Below are positions 44,812 through 52,783 of a stretch of DNA of 64,000 bases, in pieces; position 1 is the stretch's first letter, and the number at the start of each line of letters is the position of its first letter. Location of the stretch: NCBI GenBank assembly GCA_038198445.1, contig JBBPZZ010000013.1, forward strand, positions 16,738 through 80,737, read 5' to 3'. The DNA is from JACDDK01 sp038198445. GTDB taxonomy: Bacteria > Actinomycetota > Rubrobacteria > Rubrobacterales > Rubrobacteraceae. The notes beneath the pieces are model-generated. The model was given only the letters and a program-made list of their open reading frames with translations, was not told the DNA's origin and did no database searches. The position numbers and the translations under genes were made by a program.

Positions 44812-45566
44812 TCCTCGCCCCGGCGCTTCTTGTCGGAGGTTTCGGGCTCCTCGCAGGCAGCTTCCTCAACGTAGTGATCCATCGCGTGCCACGCGGAGAG
44901 TCCATAGTCTGGCCGTCCTCGCGGTGTCCTAACTGCCAGCAGCCCATAGCGCCGAAAGACAATATACCGGTCCTGTCGTATCTGCTACTTCGTGGAAGGT
45001 GCCGGAGCTGCAAGGCGCCAATCTCCGTCCGTTATCCGCTGGTCGAGGCGTTGACGGGAGTTCTGTTCGGTCTGGCGGTCTACCGGTTTGGGTTGAGCCT
45101 GGAGTTGCTCCCGGCGCTCGTGTTAATAGGGGTGCTGATTCCACTGGCTGGGATAGATCTCGAACACCGCTTGTTGCCGAACGTTATCGTGGGTCCCGGC
45201 GCCTTCACCGGGTTCGTTCTCTCCGTGGCGGCGAATCCTGGGGCGTGGTGGGTGTATTTGGCGTCGGCCGCGGCGGTCGCCGGGGGGCTTTTCGCGCTGG
45301 CGCTCGCCTATCCCGGAGGTATGGGTATGGGTGATGTCAAGATGGGCGGAATGCTGGGCGCATTCCTGGGACCTTACGCGGCGCTGGCGGTGTTCATCGG
45401 CGCTCTCTCTGGGACGATTCTCGCAGGGTCGTTGATGGTGGCCGGAAAGATAGAGCGTCGGAGCGCGCTGCCGTTTGGGGTATTCCTGGCATTCGGAGGG
45501 CTCCTCGTCCTGTTTACGGGACGCGGGATATGGAACTATTATCTCGGGCTAGTCGGAGGAGTGTAG
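44808..45566 (+). CDS. pilD: prepilin peptidase / N-methyltransferase
   Basis: PilD cleaves the leader of type IV prepilins and methylates the new N terminus. It has the N-terminal GSFLNVVIHRVPRGES and the zinc-type pairs CPNCQQP and CRSCKAP. The two catalytic aspartates are in GIDLEHRLLPN and GMGMGDVKMGG, and there are about seven membrane helices. Presence of the Cys domain suggests the bifunctional form. The start is TTG 44808. Confidence 0.94.
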   Translation: MILAPALLVGGFGLLAGSFLNVVIHRVPRGESIVWPSSRCPNCQQPIAPKDNIPVLSYLLLRGRCRSCKAPISVRYPLVEALTGVLFGLAVYRFGLSLELLPALVLIGVLIPLAGIDLEHRLLPNVIVGPGAFTGFVLSVAANPGAWWVYLASAAAVAGGLFALALAYPGGMGMGDVKMGGMLGAFLGPYAALAVFIGALSGTILAGSLMVAGKIERRSALPFGVFLAFGGLLVLFTGRGIWNYYLGLVGGV

Positions 45567-45572
45567 GGAAGC

Positions 45573-46703
45573 GTGGGACGCTTCAGGAAGCAGGATATCG
45601 GGCTCGATATAGACCGTGGGGCGTTAAAGGCGGTGCAACTCTCCAGGGGTGGCGGGAGCTACACCCTCCAGCATGTCGGGTACCACAAGCTGCCACCCGG
45701 CGTCATAGCCGATGGAGAGGTTGCGGATCGCGACCTGCTCGCCGCGGAGATAAAGGAATTCTGGGGGGCGCACTCATTTAAGGGGAAGTCCGTTATCCTG
45801 GGCGTCGCCAACCAGAAGGTGGTCGTCAGGGTCTTGCCCTTCCCGAAAATGAACCCGCAGGACCTTAAGAGCGCCGTCGGTTTCGAAGCCCAGGATCACA
45901 TACCGATGCCCCTGGATGAGGCCGTGCTGGACCACATATCTCTTGGGTCCGCGGATGAAGGCTCGGACCTCGACCGGGTGCTCGTAGTGGCGGCGCAGAA
46001 AGACATGGTCAGCCGCTACGCTTCGGCGATCCGAGACGCCGGTCTGCGGCTGACTGGAATAGACGTCAAGGCGCTGGCCCTTACCAGGTCTATCCTCCCG
46101 AACGCCCTCTTCGAGGAGGTGGGCGCTGTCTTGCTCATGGATATTGGCGCGGAACTGACGAACCTCGTCGTTCTCCAGGGTGGAGCCCCGACGCTCACCC
46201 GGTTCGTGCAGGGTGGATCGCTCTACTTCGCGCAGTCCGTCGCGGACGCCGCCAACATCTCAGAGGAAGAGGCTGACAAGCAACTCATGAACCCGAAAGT
46301 CCGGCTCGGGTCCGCGCTGCAAGGCGAAGAAGGTCAGAGCGAAGCGGCGGACCAGGAAGCAGAAGAGGAATCGGAGGATGACTTCGATCCCGCGCTGGCT
46401 TACGATATACGCCGTGGCCTGGAGGACGCGGTGCAGCTTCTCGCCGAGGACATCCAGCGTTCCATCGAATACCATTATTCGCAGCCCGAGGCGCGAGAGG
46501 TCTCGCAAGTATTCGTGTCGGGAGAGGGCGCGCTCGTCGGCGGCATGGACGACTACCTCAGCGAGCTTTTGGGGATCAATACTCAGCGGGCCAACCTGCT
46601 AGGCAAGTTGGGTGCCAACCGCTCGAACGTATCAGACGAACAGATCAAGGTGATGGAGCCCGTGCTGGCCGTGTCGTTCGGGCTCGCGATGGAGGGCGAG
46701 TGA
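45573..46703 (+). CDS. pilM: type IV pilus assembly protein PilM
   Basis: PilM is an actin-like cytoplasmic protein that binds the PilN N terminus. The fold is marked by DIGLDIDRGALKAVQLSR, LMDIGAELTNLVVLQGG and VFVSGEGALVGGMDDYL. An acidic insertion of about 30 residues (255-285) interrupts the C-terminal part. It starts at GTG 45573, 6 bases after pilD, and overlaps pilN by GTGA. Confidence 0.93.
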   Translation: MGRFRKQDIGLDIDRGALKAVQLSRGGGSYTLQHVGYHKLPPGVIADGEVADRDLLAAEIKEFWGAHSFKGKSVILGVANQKVVVRVLPFPKMNPQDLKSAVGFEAQDHIPMPLDEAVLDHISLGSADEGSDLDRVLVVAAQKDMVSRYASAIRDAGLRLTGIDVKALALTRSILPNALFEEVGAVLLMDIGAELTNLVVLQGGAPTLTRFVQGGSLYFAQSVADAANISEEEADKQLMNPKVRLGSALQGEEGQSEAADQEAEEESEDDFDPALAYDIRRGLEDAVQLLAEDIQRSIEYHYSQPEAREVSQVFVSGEGALVGGMDDYLSELLGINTQRANLLGKLGANRSNVSDEQIKVMEPVLAVSFGLAMEGE

Positions 46704-47428
46704 GACGGATAAACCTCCTCCCACCGGAGGAGCGGCGTCGGGACCTGCGGGGAGGCCTCCGGGGAAACGTCCTGGGTATCCTCCTAATAGCCAGCGCGCT
46801 CGCCGTTATGATTATGGTTGCCTTATATCTGTTCTTCCTGGTGCGTCTCCACAACGAAGAGCAGCAGATCGCGCAACTCGACCAGCAGATAACCCAGCAG
46901 AACCAGCGGCTGGCGGAGCTGGCTCCATACAAGGACCTGCAAGCCCGGTTGGATGCCAAGAAGCCGGTCGCCGACGGCATCTATCGGACCAGATTCCCCT
47001 GGGATGAGTTCCTGCAGGGGCTCTCGTTCGTGATACCTGATACGACGGCCCTGGACACCCTGACCGCCGAGTCGGCGCCCATAAACATCCAGGCGCCAGA
47101 TGACCAGGTACTGGATCCCCCCGGCTCCGTGACTTTCACCGGCTTCTCCCTGCCCCGGTACACTAACGTCGCTGATTTCGTGTTGCAGATGAACAACCTG
47201 CGTTTCCTCGCCAACTCGCAGCTCGACTCGGCGGAGCTGGATCGGGAGACTTTCGCGCCGGAGGAGGCCATAAACTTCGAGGTGGCGGCGGAACTCGTCA
47301 CCAAGGCCGGAGAAAACGGCCAGGAAGTGCCGATCGGCGGAGGAACTTCTGACCAGGCAGGCGAGAGCGCCACGCAAGCCAATGCGGGAGCGGGAGAGCA
47401 GGCGGGCGGCGAAGGGACCCGGCGCTAG
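46700..47428 (+). CDS. pilN: type IV pilus assembly protein PilN
   Basis: The N-terminal motif RRINLLPPEERR is the PilM-binding signature. A membrane segment (about 24-48) and a Gln-rich coiled coil follow, then a ferredoxin-like periplasmic-side domain. The tail is Gly/Ala/Gln-rich. It overlaps pilM by 4 bases and shares one base with pilO. Confidence 0.92.
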   Translation: MRRINLLPPEERRRDLRGGLRGNVLGILLIASALAVMIMVALYLFFLVRLHNEEQQIAQLDQQITQQNQRLAELAPYKDLQARLDAKKPVADGIYRTRFPWDEFLQGLSFVIPDTTALDTLTAESAPINIQAPDDQVLDPPGSVTFTGFSLPRYTNVADFVLQMNNLRFLANSQLDSAELDRETFAPEEAINFEVAAELVTKAGENGQEVPIGGGTSDQAGESATQANAGAGEQAGGEGTRR

Positions 47429-48072
47429 TGGAGCGCAATAACCGAAATATCTTGATACTCGGCATGTTGATACTGATCGTGCTGATCGTTGGGTATTATT
47501 TCCTCCTCCTCAGTCCTATATGGACTCGCCACGACGAGGCGGTGCAGGAGCGTTCGGACAAGGAATCCCAACTCTCGGACCTCCAGCAACAAGTCTCCCA
47601 GTTAGAGCAGGCCCAGAAAGACGCGCCGACAACCGAACGTCAGCTACTCGAACTCTCCAAGCGCATCCCGACGCAGCCCGAGATCCCGACGCTCGTCGTA
47701 CAGGTGGAGGAGATCGCCGACGCGTCGGGCGTCACCCAGATATCCCTGGTCCCCGGAGCCGCCGGCCCGCCGCCCGGCGGTGGTGACTTTTCGGTTGTAC
47801 CGATTACAATGTCTTTTGAAGGAACCTATGACCAGCTCCAAAACTTTCTGCTGAGGACGCGGAACCTGGCCCGGCTGGTTACGGTAAACGGTGTAACTTA
47901 CGGACCCGCCGATGACCAGGAAACCACGTCGCAGGCGGGGGGGGACCGCATATTGAAAGTAGAGATTGACGCCGAGGTCTATTTCCAGCCTTCTGGCACG
48001 GCGCCCGTGGCGCCGGCCGCGCCGGAGACGACCACGGGAGCGCCGGGCGGGGAGACGACCGGTGCTCCGTAG
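47428..48072 (+). CDS. pilO: type IV pilus assembly protein PilO
   Basis: A bitopic protein with one N-terminal membrane segment (about 7-28) and a coiled coil (35-70). The domain that pairs with PilN includes KRIPTQPEIPTLVVQVEEIA and MSFEGTYDQLQNFLLRTRNLARLV. The C-terminal 25 residues are Pro/Ala/Thr-rich. Start GTG 47428. Confidence 0.9.
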   Translation: MERNNRNILILGMLILIVLIVGYYFLLLSPIWTRHDEAVQERSDKESQLSDLQQQVSQLEQAQKDAPTTERQLLELSKRIPTQPEIPTLVVQVEEIADASGVTQISLVPGAAGPPPGGGDFSVVPITMSFEGTYDQLQNFLLRTRNLARLVTVNGVTYGPADDQETTSQAGGDRILKVEIDAEVYFQPSGTAPVAPAAPETTTGAPGGETTGAP

Positions 48073-48847
48073 GGTTCGAGTTTCCGGTTTGGCCCGGCGC
48101 ATCACGCGCATCGGTCCCGGCTTTGTCGATTCCTTCTTGCGGGATAACAAGGTCATTCCCCCCGTGCTCGCGGTGTTGGCGCTACTCGTATTCTCCTGGA
48201 TCATTGCCGGGGTGTTCGTTGGCAAACCTGGCAATGAACGCGTATCAAACCAGGCTAACGTAGTAGCCCAGGCGCCCGACAACGGTTCATCATCGAACAA
48301 CCCGGATAGCCCGGCCCCGCAGGTCGAGAGCCGCAACGCCGATTCCTACGCCGCATACCAGAGCAAGAATCCGTTCCGCCAGCTCCTTGCTCCTGCCGCC
48401 GAATCCGGCGGCTCGACCACGGGCTCGACAACTGGAAACGCCAACGGAGATACTAGTGGCGACTCTGGAAGCTCCGGGAATTCTGGAAGCTCCGGGAATT
48501 CTGGAGGCGGAGGAGGAAGCGCCTCGGGTACAGGTGGAGGCGCCGGAGGCGGGTCCACAACAGGCGGCACGGGTCGGAACGCGTCCGCCGTGGACTCCGA
48601 TGGCGACGGCTTGAGCAACCGCAAGGAGAAGAGACTTGGGCTGGATCCTAACAACCCCGATACCAACGGCGACGGTATTACCGACAGCAGAGAAGCCATC
48701 GCCTCCGGTGGTTCCGGAGGCGGCAGCGGGTCTGGGGGAGGGCAGTCGGGCGGCGGTTCCGGCGGAGGCAATACAAGCGGGGGAGAAACAACTGGCGGCG
48801 GAGGCCTGATCGACAGCGGAGGAGACCTGCCGGATCCATCCAGGTAG
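48062..48847 (+). CDS. PilP-like membrane protein with thrombospondin type 3-like calcium repeats
   Basis: This unfamiliar protein of about 261 residues follows pilO. It has a basic cytoplasmic end, one membrane helix (about 30-52, PPVLAVLALLVFSWIIAG) and a disordered linker. A short motif YQSKNPFRQLL recalls the start of PilP-type proteins. A Gly/Ser/Thr-rich stretch follows, then DSDGDGLSNRKEKRLG and NNPDTNGDGITDSREA, two acidic loops of the thrombospondin type 3 or EF-hand-like kind. A Gly-rich tail ends it. GTG 48062 overlaps pilO by 11 bases; the frame is open further upstream inside pilO but without a credible start. Confidence 0.75.
   Translation: MLRRVRVSGLARRITRIGPGFVDSFLRDNKVIPPVLAVLALLVFSWIIAGVFVGKPGNERVSNQANVVAQAPDNGSSSNNPDSPAPQVESRNADSYAAYQSKNPFRQLLAPAAESGGSTTGSTTGNANGDTSGDSGSSGNSGSSGNSGGGGGSASGTGGGAGGGSTTGGTGRNASAVDSDGDGLSNRKEKRLGLDPNNPDTNGDGITDSREAIASGGSGGGSGSGGGQSGGGSGGGNTSGGETTGGGGLIDSGGDLPDPSR
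48465..48500 (+). repeat. 18-bp perfect tandem repeat, two copies
   Basis: Two identical 18-base units (48465-48482 and 48483-48500, CTGGAAGCTCCGGGAATT) encode SGSSGN-type linker residues in the PilP-like gene. A third copy begins and then diverges. The length is a multiple of three, so copy number could vary without breaking the frame. Confidence 0.9.
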
Positions 48848-48951
48848 CGCGTAGCCGGGTCCGTATTTACTTTCTTGATGTATTGATGCGCTCTCATGCT
48901 TTATATTAGCCTTATGATCGACTTGTTTTTATACGGAGAGGACGTGCGGAG

Positions 48952-50124
48952 TTGAAGTTCAGTTTCTCGACGGCGGGCGAATCACACGGTCCCGCCGAAG
49001 TTGCCCTGGTTCACGGGACGCCGGCCGGGCTCGGGCTTCTCGCCGAAGACGTGAACCGTGACCTCGCCAGGAGACAAAAGGGATACGGGCGCGGCGGCCG
49101 GCAGAAGATAGAGAAGGACGAAATCGAGTTCCTCGGCGGTGTCCGCCACGGATACACGCTCGGCTCGCCCATCGCCATGCTCATCCGTAACAATGATTAC
49201 GCCAACTGGGAGAGCCGGATGACCCCGGACCCGGTCGAAAACCAGCCGGATAAGGTTACACTCCCGCGCCCTGGACACGCCGACCTCGCCGGTATGCAGA
49301 AGTACGCCTTCGATGACCTGCGTAACATCCTCGAACGCTCCAGTGCCCGCGAGACGACCGCCCGTGTCGCGGCCGGCGGTGTGGCGAAGAAGCTGCTCTC
49401 CGAGTTCGGGGTCGAGATCCACAGCGCCGTCTACCGGATCGGCGGCGCCGCCTACGACAAGGAACGTGCCGCTCTAGACGCCCGCAAGGCGGACGACTCT
49501 GAGGTGCGTTGCCCCGACCCGGAGGTCTCCGAGAAGATGAAGGCGGAGATAGACGCCGCCCGCTACGCCCGCGACGCCCTCGGCGGCGAGTTCGTCGTCG
49601 TGGCTGAAGGGTGCCCGCCGGGGCTTGGTTCCTACGTGGATTGGCGCGACAAGCTGGACGCGAAGCTCGCGGCCGCCGTCATGTCTATCAACGCCATAAA
49701 GGGCGTCGAGGTCGGCATGGGTTTCGACGTGGCGAAGCATCGTTCCAGCGAGGTGCAGGACGAGATATTGCTCGACGGCGGACAGCTCTCACGCGCCAGC
49801 AACCATCTCGGCGGCCTCGAAGGCGGGATGACCAACGGTGAGCCGGTCGTCGTGGCGGCGGCGATGAAGCCGATCTCGACCATAGCCAAGGCACTTCGTA
49901 CCGTTGACCTCTCGACCGGAGAGCCTTCCCGCGCGTTCCGGGAGCGGGCGGATAGCTGCGCCGTCCCGGCGGCGGCGGTCATAGGCGAGTCGATGGTGGC
50001 GATAGTGCTCGCCGAGGCGCTGCTGGAAAAGTTCGGCGCGGACAACATGACCGACATCCAAGCCGCCCACGAGTCCTACATGCGGCGCATCCGGGACACC
50101 GCTAACGGGGCGCGATCCGGTTAG
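48952..50124 (+). CDS. aroC: chorismate synthase
   Basis: It converts EPSP to chorismate with reduced FMN. Motifs are FSTAGESHGP, RPGHADLAGMQKY, the SSARETTARVAAGGVAK block and GGMTNGEPV. The length of 390 residues is normal. The start is TTG 48952, with GGA-rich sequence ahead. The 104 bases upstream are AT-rich and may hold a promoter, though no convincing -35/-10 pair is seen. Confidence 0.97.
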   Translation: MKFSFSTAGESHGPAEVALVHGTPAGLGLLAEDVNRDLARRQKGYGRGGRQKIEKDEIEFLGGVRHGYTLGSPIAMLIRNNDYANWESRMTPDPVENQPDKVTLPRPGHADLAGMQKYAFDDLRNILERSSARETTARVAAGGVAKKLLSEFGVEIHSAVYRIGGAAYDKERAALDARKADDSEVRCPDPEVSEKMKAEIDAARYARDALGGEFVVVAEGCPPGLGSYVDWRDKLDAKLAAAVMSINAIKGVEVGMGFDVAKHRSSEVQDEILLDGGQLSRASNHLGGLEGGMTNGEPVVVAAAMKPISTIAKALRTVDLSTGEPSRAFRERADSCAVPAAAVIGESMVAIVLAEALLEKFGADNMTDIQAAHESYMRRIRDTANGARSG

Positions 50125-50127
50125 CCG

Positions 50128-50628
50128 TTGGACGGACCTTTGGCTATCGTCGGATACATGGGGAGTGGCAAGAGCACGTTGGGCCGCATACTGGCGGGCA
50201 CTCTCGACTGGGAGTTTGTGGACCTGGATCAGGCAATCGCCCGCGAGGCGGGACGCTCGATACCGGAGATATTCGAGCAGTCCGGCGAGCATCATTTCAG
50301 AGACCTCGAAGCGCGCGTATTGGCGGACGCTCTCGATGGGAGCGCGGAGCGTGTGATCTCTTGCGGCGGAGGAATTATCGTTCGTACCGAGAACCGCGAG
50401 CGTCTGAGGCGGGTACCCGCTGTTTTTCTGGAAGAGGACATGGACCTGATGTACCGGAGGACTCGCGGCCCCGACCGCCCCTTGCGAGCCCCGGACCGCG
50501 AAGGTTTCGAGCGGCGCTACACCGAACGCCTGCCGCTTTACCTGGAGGTCGCCGATATACGTTTGTCCGCCGAAGGACGCTCCAAGAAAGATTTAGCAGA
50601 GGAGATCCAGCGTTGGCTGCGCGCATAG
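50128..50628 (+). CDS. aroK: shikimate kinase
   Basis: AroK phosphorylates shikimate. The P-loop is IVGYMGSGKSTLGR. The shikimate-binding residues follow in DLDQAI and FRDLE, and SCGGGII is present. The RPL lid motif appears as PDRPLRAP. The length of 166 residues is normal. The start is TTG, 3 bases after aroC. Confidence 0.95.
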   Translation: MDGPLAIVGYMGSGKSTLGRILAGTLDWEFVDLDQAIAREAGRSIPEIFEQSGEHHFRDLEARVLADALDGSAERVISCGGGIIVRTENRERLRRVPAVFLEEDMDLMYRRTRGPDRPLRAPDREGFERRYTERLPLYLEVADIRLSAEGRSKKDLAEEIQRWLRA

Positions 50629-51689
50629 AAGTCGAGATCTTGACGTCGTATCCGGTGATCGCCGAGGCCGGACTGAAGACGAAAACTGTCTCCGAAATAC
50701 TGGAGCCCGGTGCGGCCGTACTCCTAACAGACTCCACGGTTGGACCGCTGCATGCGGACTCCGTAACCCGCGTTCTCGAAGACGCCGGATGGCGGGTGCT
50801 GGACAGGATCGAGGTCCCCGCCGGAGAATCATCTAAAAGCCTCGCTATCTACTCGGAAGTAATGGGCCGTCTCGCCCGCTCCGGGATGACCCGAGACGGA
50901 ACGCTCTTCGCGCTTGGAGGCGGTGTGGTCGGAGACCTCGGCGGTTTCATCGCCGGCACGTTTATGCGGGGTATCGACTTCGTGGCTTTGCCGACAACGC
51001 TGCTCGCGATGGTGGACAGCTCCGTCGGTGGAAAGACCGGGGTGGACCTGCCCGAGGGAAAGAACCTCGTCGGCGCCTTCGTCCGGCCACGGGCGGTGAT
51101 CGCCAACCTCGACTGGCTCGACACCCTACCCGAGCGGGAGCTTTGCAACGGGCTCTCCGAAGTCGTCAAGATGGGCCTGCTCTCCGGCGGCGACTACTTC
51201 GCCGCGCTCGGTAGCGTAGGCGCGGCCCGCGCCAGGGACCTGGACGCCCTGCGGACGCTTATCATGCACGCCGTCGGCTTCAAGGCAAGCGTGGTGGCGG
51301 AGGATGAACTAGAGAAAGGACGGCGGGCGATCCTGAACTACGGCCACACCATAGGACACGGTTTGGAGGCAGCCGCGGACTATGCTTTGCCGCACGGCGA
51401 GGCGGTCGCCACGGGAATGGTCGCGGCCTCTTACCTCTCCCGCGAGAAGCTCGGAACGGACCTGACCGGCCTTCACGAAAAACTCCTGCGCGCGGCCGGA
51501 CTACCGGCGCGTGTAAATTCCATCGACGCCGAAGAGGTTCTCTCGAAGATGGGCCGCGACAAGAAACGCCGGGCAAGCGACAGCGAAGGTTACCGCTTCG
51601 TCCTGCTAGAAGAGGTGGGGCGGCCCGTATGGGATGTGCCGGTTAGCCATGATGAGGTTCTACGAGCGATAGGAGCCGTCAGTGGCTAA
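50613..51689 (+). CDS. aroB: 3-dehydroquinate synthase
   Basis: AroB cyclises DAHP to dehydroquinate using NAD and zinc. It has FALGGGVVGDLGGFIAGTFMRG, PTTLLAMVDSSVGGKTGVD, and the metal ligands in LNYGHTIGHGLE and LPHGEAVA. TTG 50613 is chosen because GAGGAG lies about 8 bases upstream and the family's start follows. The frame is open further into aroK but without support. The length is 358 residues. Confidence 0.95.
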   Translation: MAARIEVEILTSYPVIAEAGLKTKTVSEILEPGAAVLLTDSTVGPLHADSVTRVLEDAGWRVLDRIEVPAGESSKSLAIYSEVMGRLARSGMTRDGTLFALGGGVVGDLGGFIAGTFMRGIDFVALPTTLLAMVDSSVGGKTGVDLPEGKNLVGAFVRPRAVIANLDWLDTLPERELCNGLSEVVKMGLLSGGDYFAALGSVGAARARDLDALRTLIMHAVGFKASVVAEDELEKGRRAILNYGHTIGHGLEAAADYALPHGEAVATGMVAASYLSREKLGTDLTGLHEKLLRAAGLPARVNSIDAEEVLSKMGRDKKRRASDSEGYRFVLLEEVGRPVWDVPVSHDEVLRAIGAVSG

Positions 51690-52113
51690 GATATTCGTCC
51701 TTAACGGCGTCAACCTGGGAACCCTGGGACAACGCCGCCCGGAGGTCTACGGCTCGCGCACCCTCGACGATATTGCGGGCTCTCTGCGCGCGGAGTTTAG
51801 CGGGGTAGAGTTCGAGTTCCGGCAGACGGACCACGAGGGCGAATTCATAGGCTGGGTCCGGGAAGCGGGAAACGCGGACGGCCTGATCCTCAATCCCGGA
51901 GCCTGGACCCATTACTCATACGCCATCCACGACGCCCTGGAAGCTGTATCTGTACTGAAGGTAGAGGTCCACCTGTCTAACATTCATGCGAGGGATGAAT
52001 GGCGCCGCCGTTCGGTTGTCTCTCCGGCCGTTGACGCTGTCGTCGCCGGCATGGGTCCTGAGGGTTACAGAGCAGCCGTGGCCTATGTAATGTCCCGCTT
52101 CGGGCGGCCATGA
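51682..52113 (+). CDS. aroQ: 3-dehydroquinate dehydratase, type II
   Basis: AroQ dehydrates 3-dehydroquinate. The type II enzyme is shown by LNGVNLGTLGQRRPEVYG (catalytic Tyr), NPGAWTHYSYAIHDAL and VHLSNIHARDEWRRRSV. The length of 143 residues is normal. GTG 51682 overlaps aroB, and the stop overlaps the next gene by ATGA. Confidence 0.96.
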   Translation: MAKIFVLNGVNLGTLGQRRPEVYGSRTLDDIAGSLRAEFSGVEFEFRQTDHEGEFIGWVREAGNADGLILNPGAWTHYSYAIHDALEAVSVLKVEVHLSNIHARDEWRRRSVVSPAVDAVVAGMGPEGYRAAVAYVMSRFGRP

Positions 52114-52520
52114 GCGGAAGTGTCTCAACGGGTGGGTGTCTTTGCGGCGCCATAGAACTACAGGTGATCGGTGAGTCCGAGAACGTCTCCTACTGTCACT
52201 GCGGAGATTGCCGCAAGGCTACCGGCGCTCCCGTCAGCATCTTGGCCGCATATCCGAGGGATCTGGTAACGATAGAGCGCGGAGTTCCCGGAACCTACGA
52301 ATCTTCTCCAGGTGTGCGCCGGTCGTTCTGCCGTGAATGCGGGACCTCATTGTCTTACGAGGACGAGCGGTTGCCTGGTGAGGTCTATCTGCACGCCGGG
52401 ATCTTCGATAACCCCGAGCTCTTCAGACCGGGGCTTCATGGCTGGGACTCGCGGAGGCTGCGCTGGCTCCGCATCAGCGACGACCTGCCGCGATACGAGG
52501 ATAGTAGTAAGCCTCGCTAG
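52110..52520 (+). CDS. GFA-family (CENP-V/GFA) zinc protein
   Basis: A 136-residue Cys-rich protein of the family named after glutathione-dependent formaldehyde-activating enzyme. Zinc-binding cysteines are in GGCLCGA, YCHCGDCRKATG and FCRECGTSL. The substrate is not predictable, and many members do not act on formaldehyde. ATGA overlap with aroQ suggests it is co-translated, but it has no known tie to the shikimate pathway. Confidence 0.88.
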   Translation: MSGSVSTGGCLCGAIELQVIGESENVSYCHCGDCRKATGAPVSILAAYPRDLVTIERGVPGTYESSPGVRRSFCRECGTSLSYEDERLPGEVYLHAGIFDNPELFRPGLHGWDSRRLRWLRISDDLPRYEDSSKPR

Positions 52521-52666
52521 AGTAGCGAATCGCCCGTCTTATAGCGCTTCTGACCAGATAAGAGCATCCTATGTTGAACCCGGTGCGATACTTTTGGGTA
52601 GTGGGGTAAAGTCTGGCGTGGGCGGGCGTTTCTACGGAGCGAAGATGCGAAAAGGACACTGCCCGT

Positions 52667-52695
52667 CGACTGGCGGAAGTCTCTCCCGCCAGTCG
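52667..52695. terminator. hairpin between convergent genes
   Basis: CGACTGGCGG (52667-52676) and CCGCCAGTCG (52686-52695) form a perfect 10-bp stem with a 9-base loop. It lies between the GFA gene (plus) and hyuB (minus), where a bidirectional terminator is expected. Neither side has a run of T, so it is not a classic intrinsic terminator. The rest of the 263-base gap shows no gene. Confidence 0.55.
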
Positions 52696-52783
52696 CCGGA
52701 GATACGCGGGTGATCACCGGATCGGTGTGAGCCGCTTGATGGTGAGGGGTTGGCTTGTTTATAGCGGCTTTTCGAGCGTTCTA

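Noticed and set aside
48851..48951. Promoter ahead of aroC
   Set aside because: TATATT, TATGAT and two TTGATG are present, but none pair with 16-18 base spacing, so no promoter is claimed.
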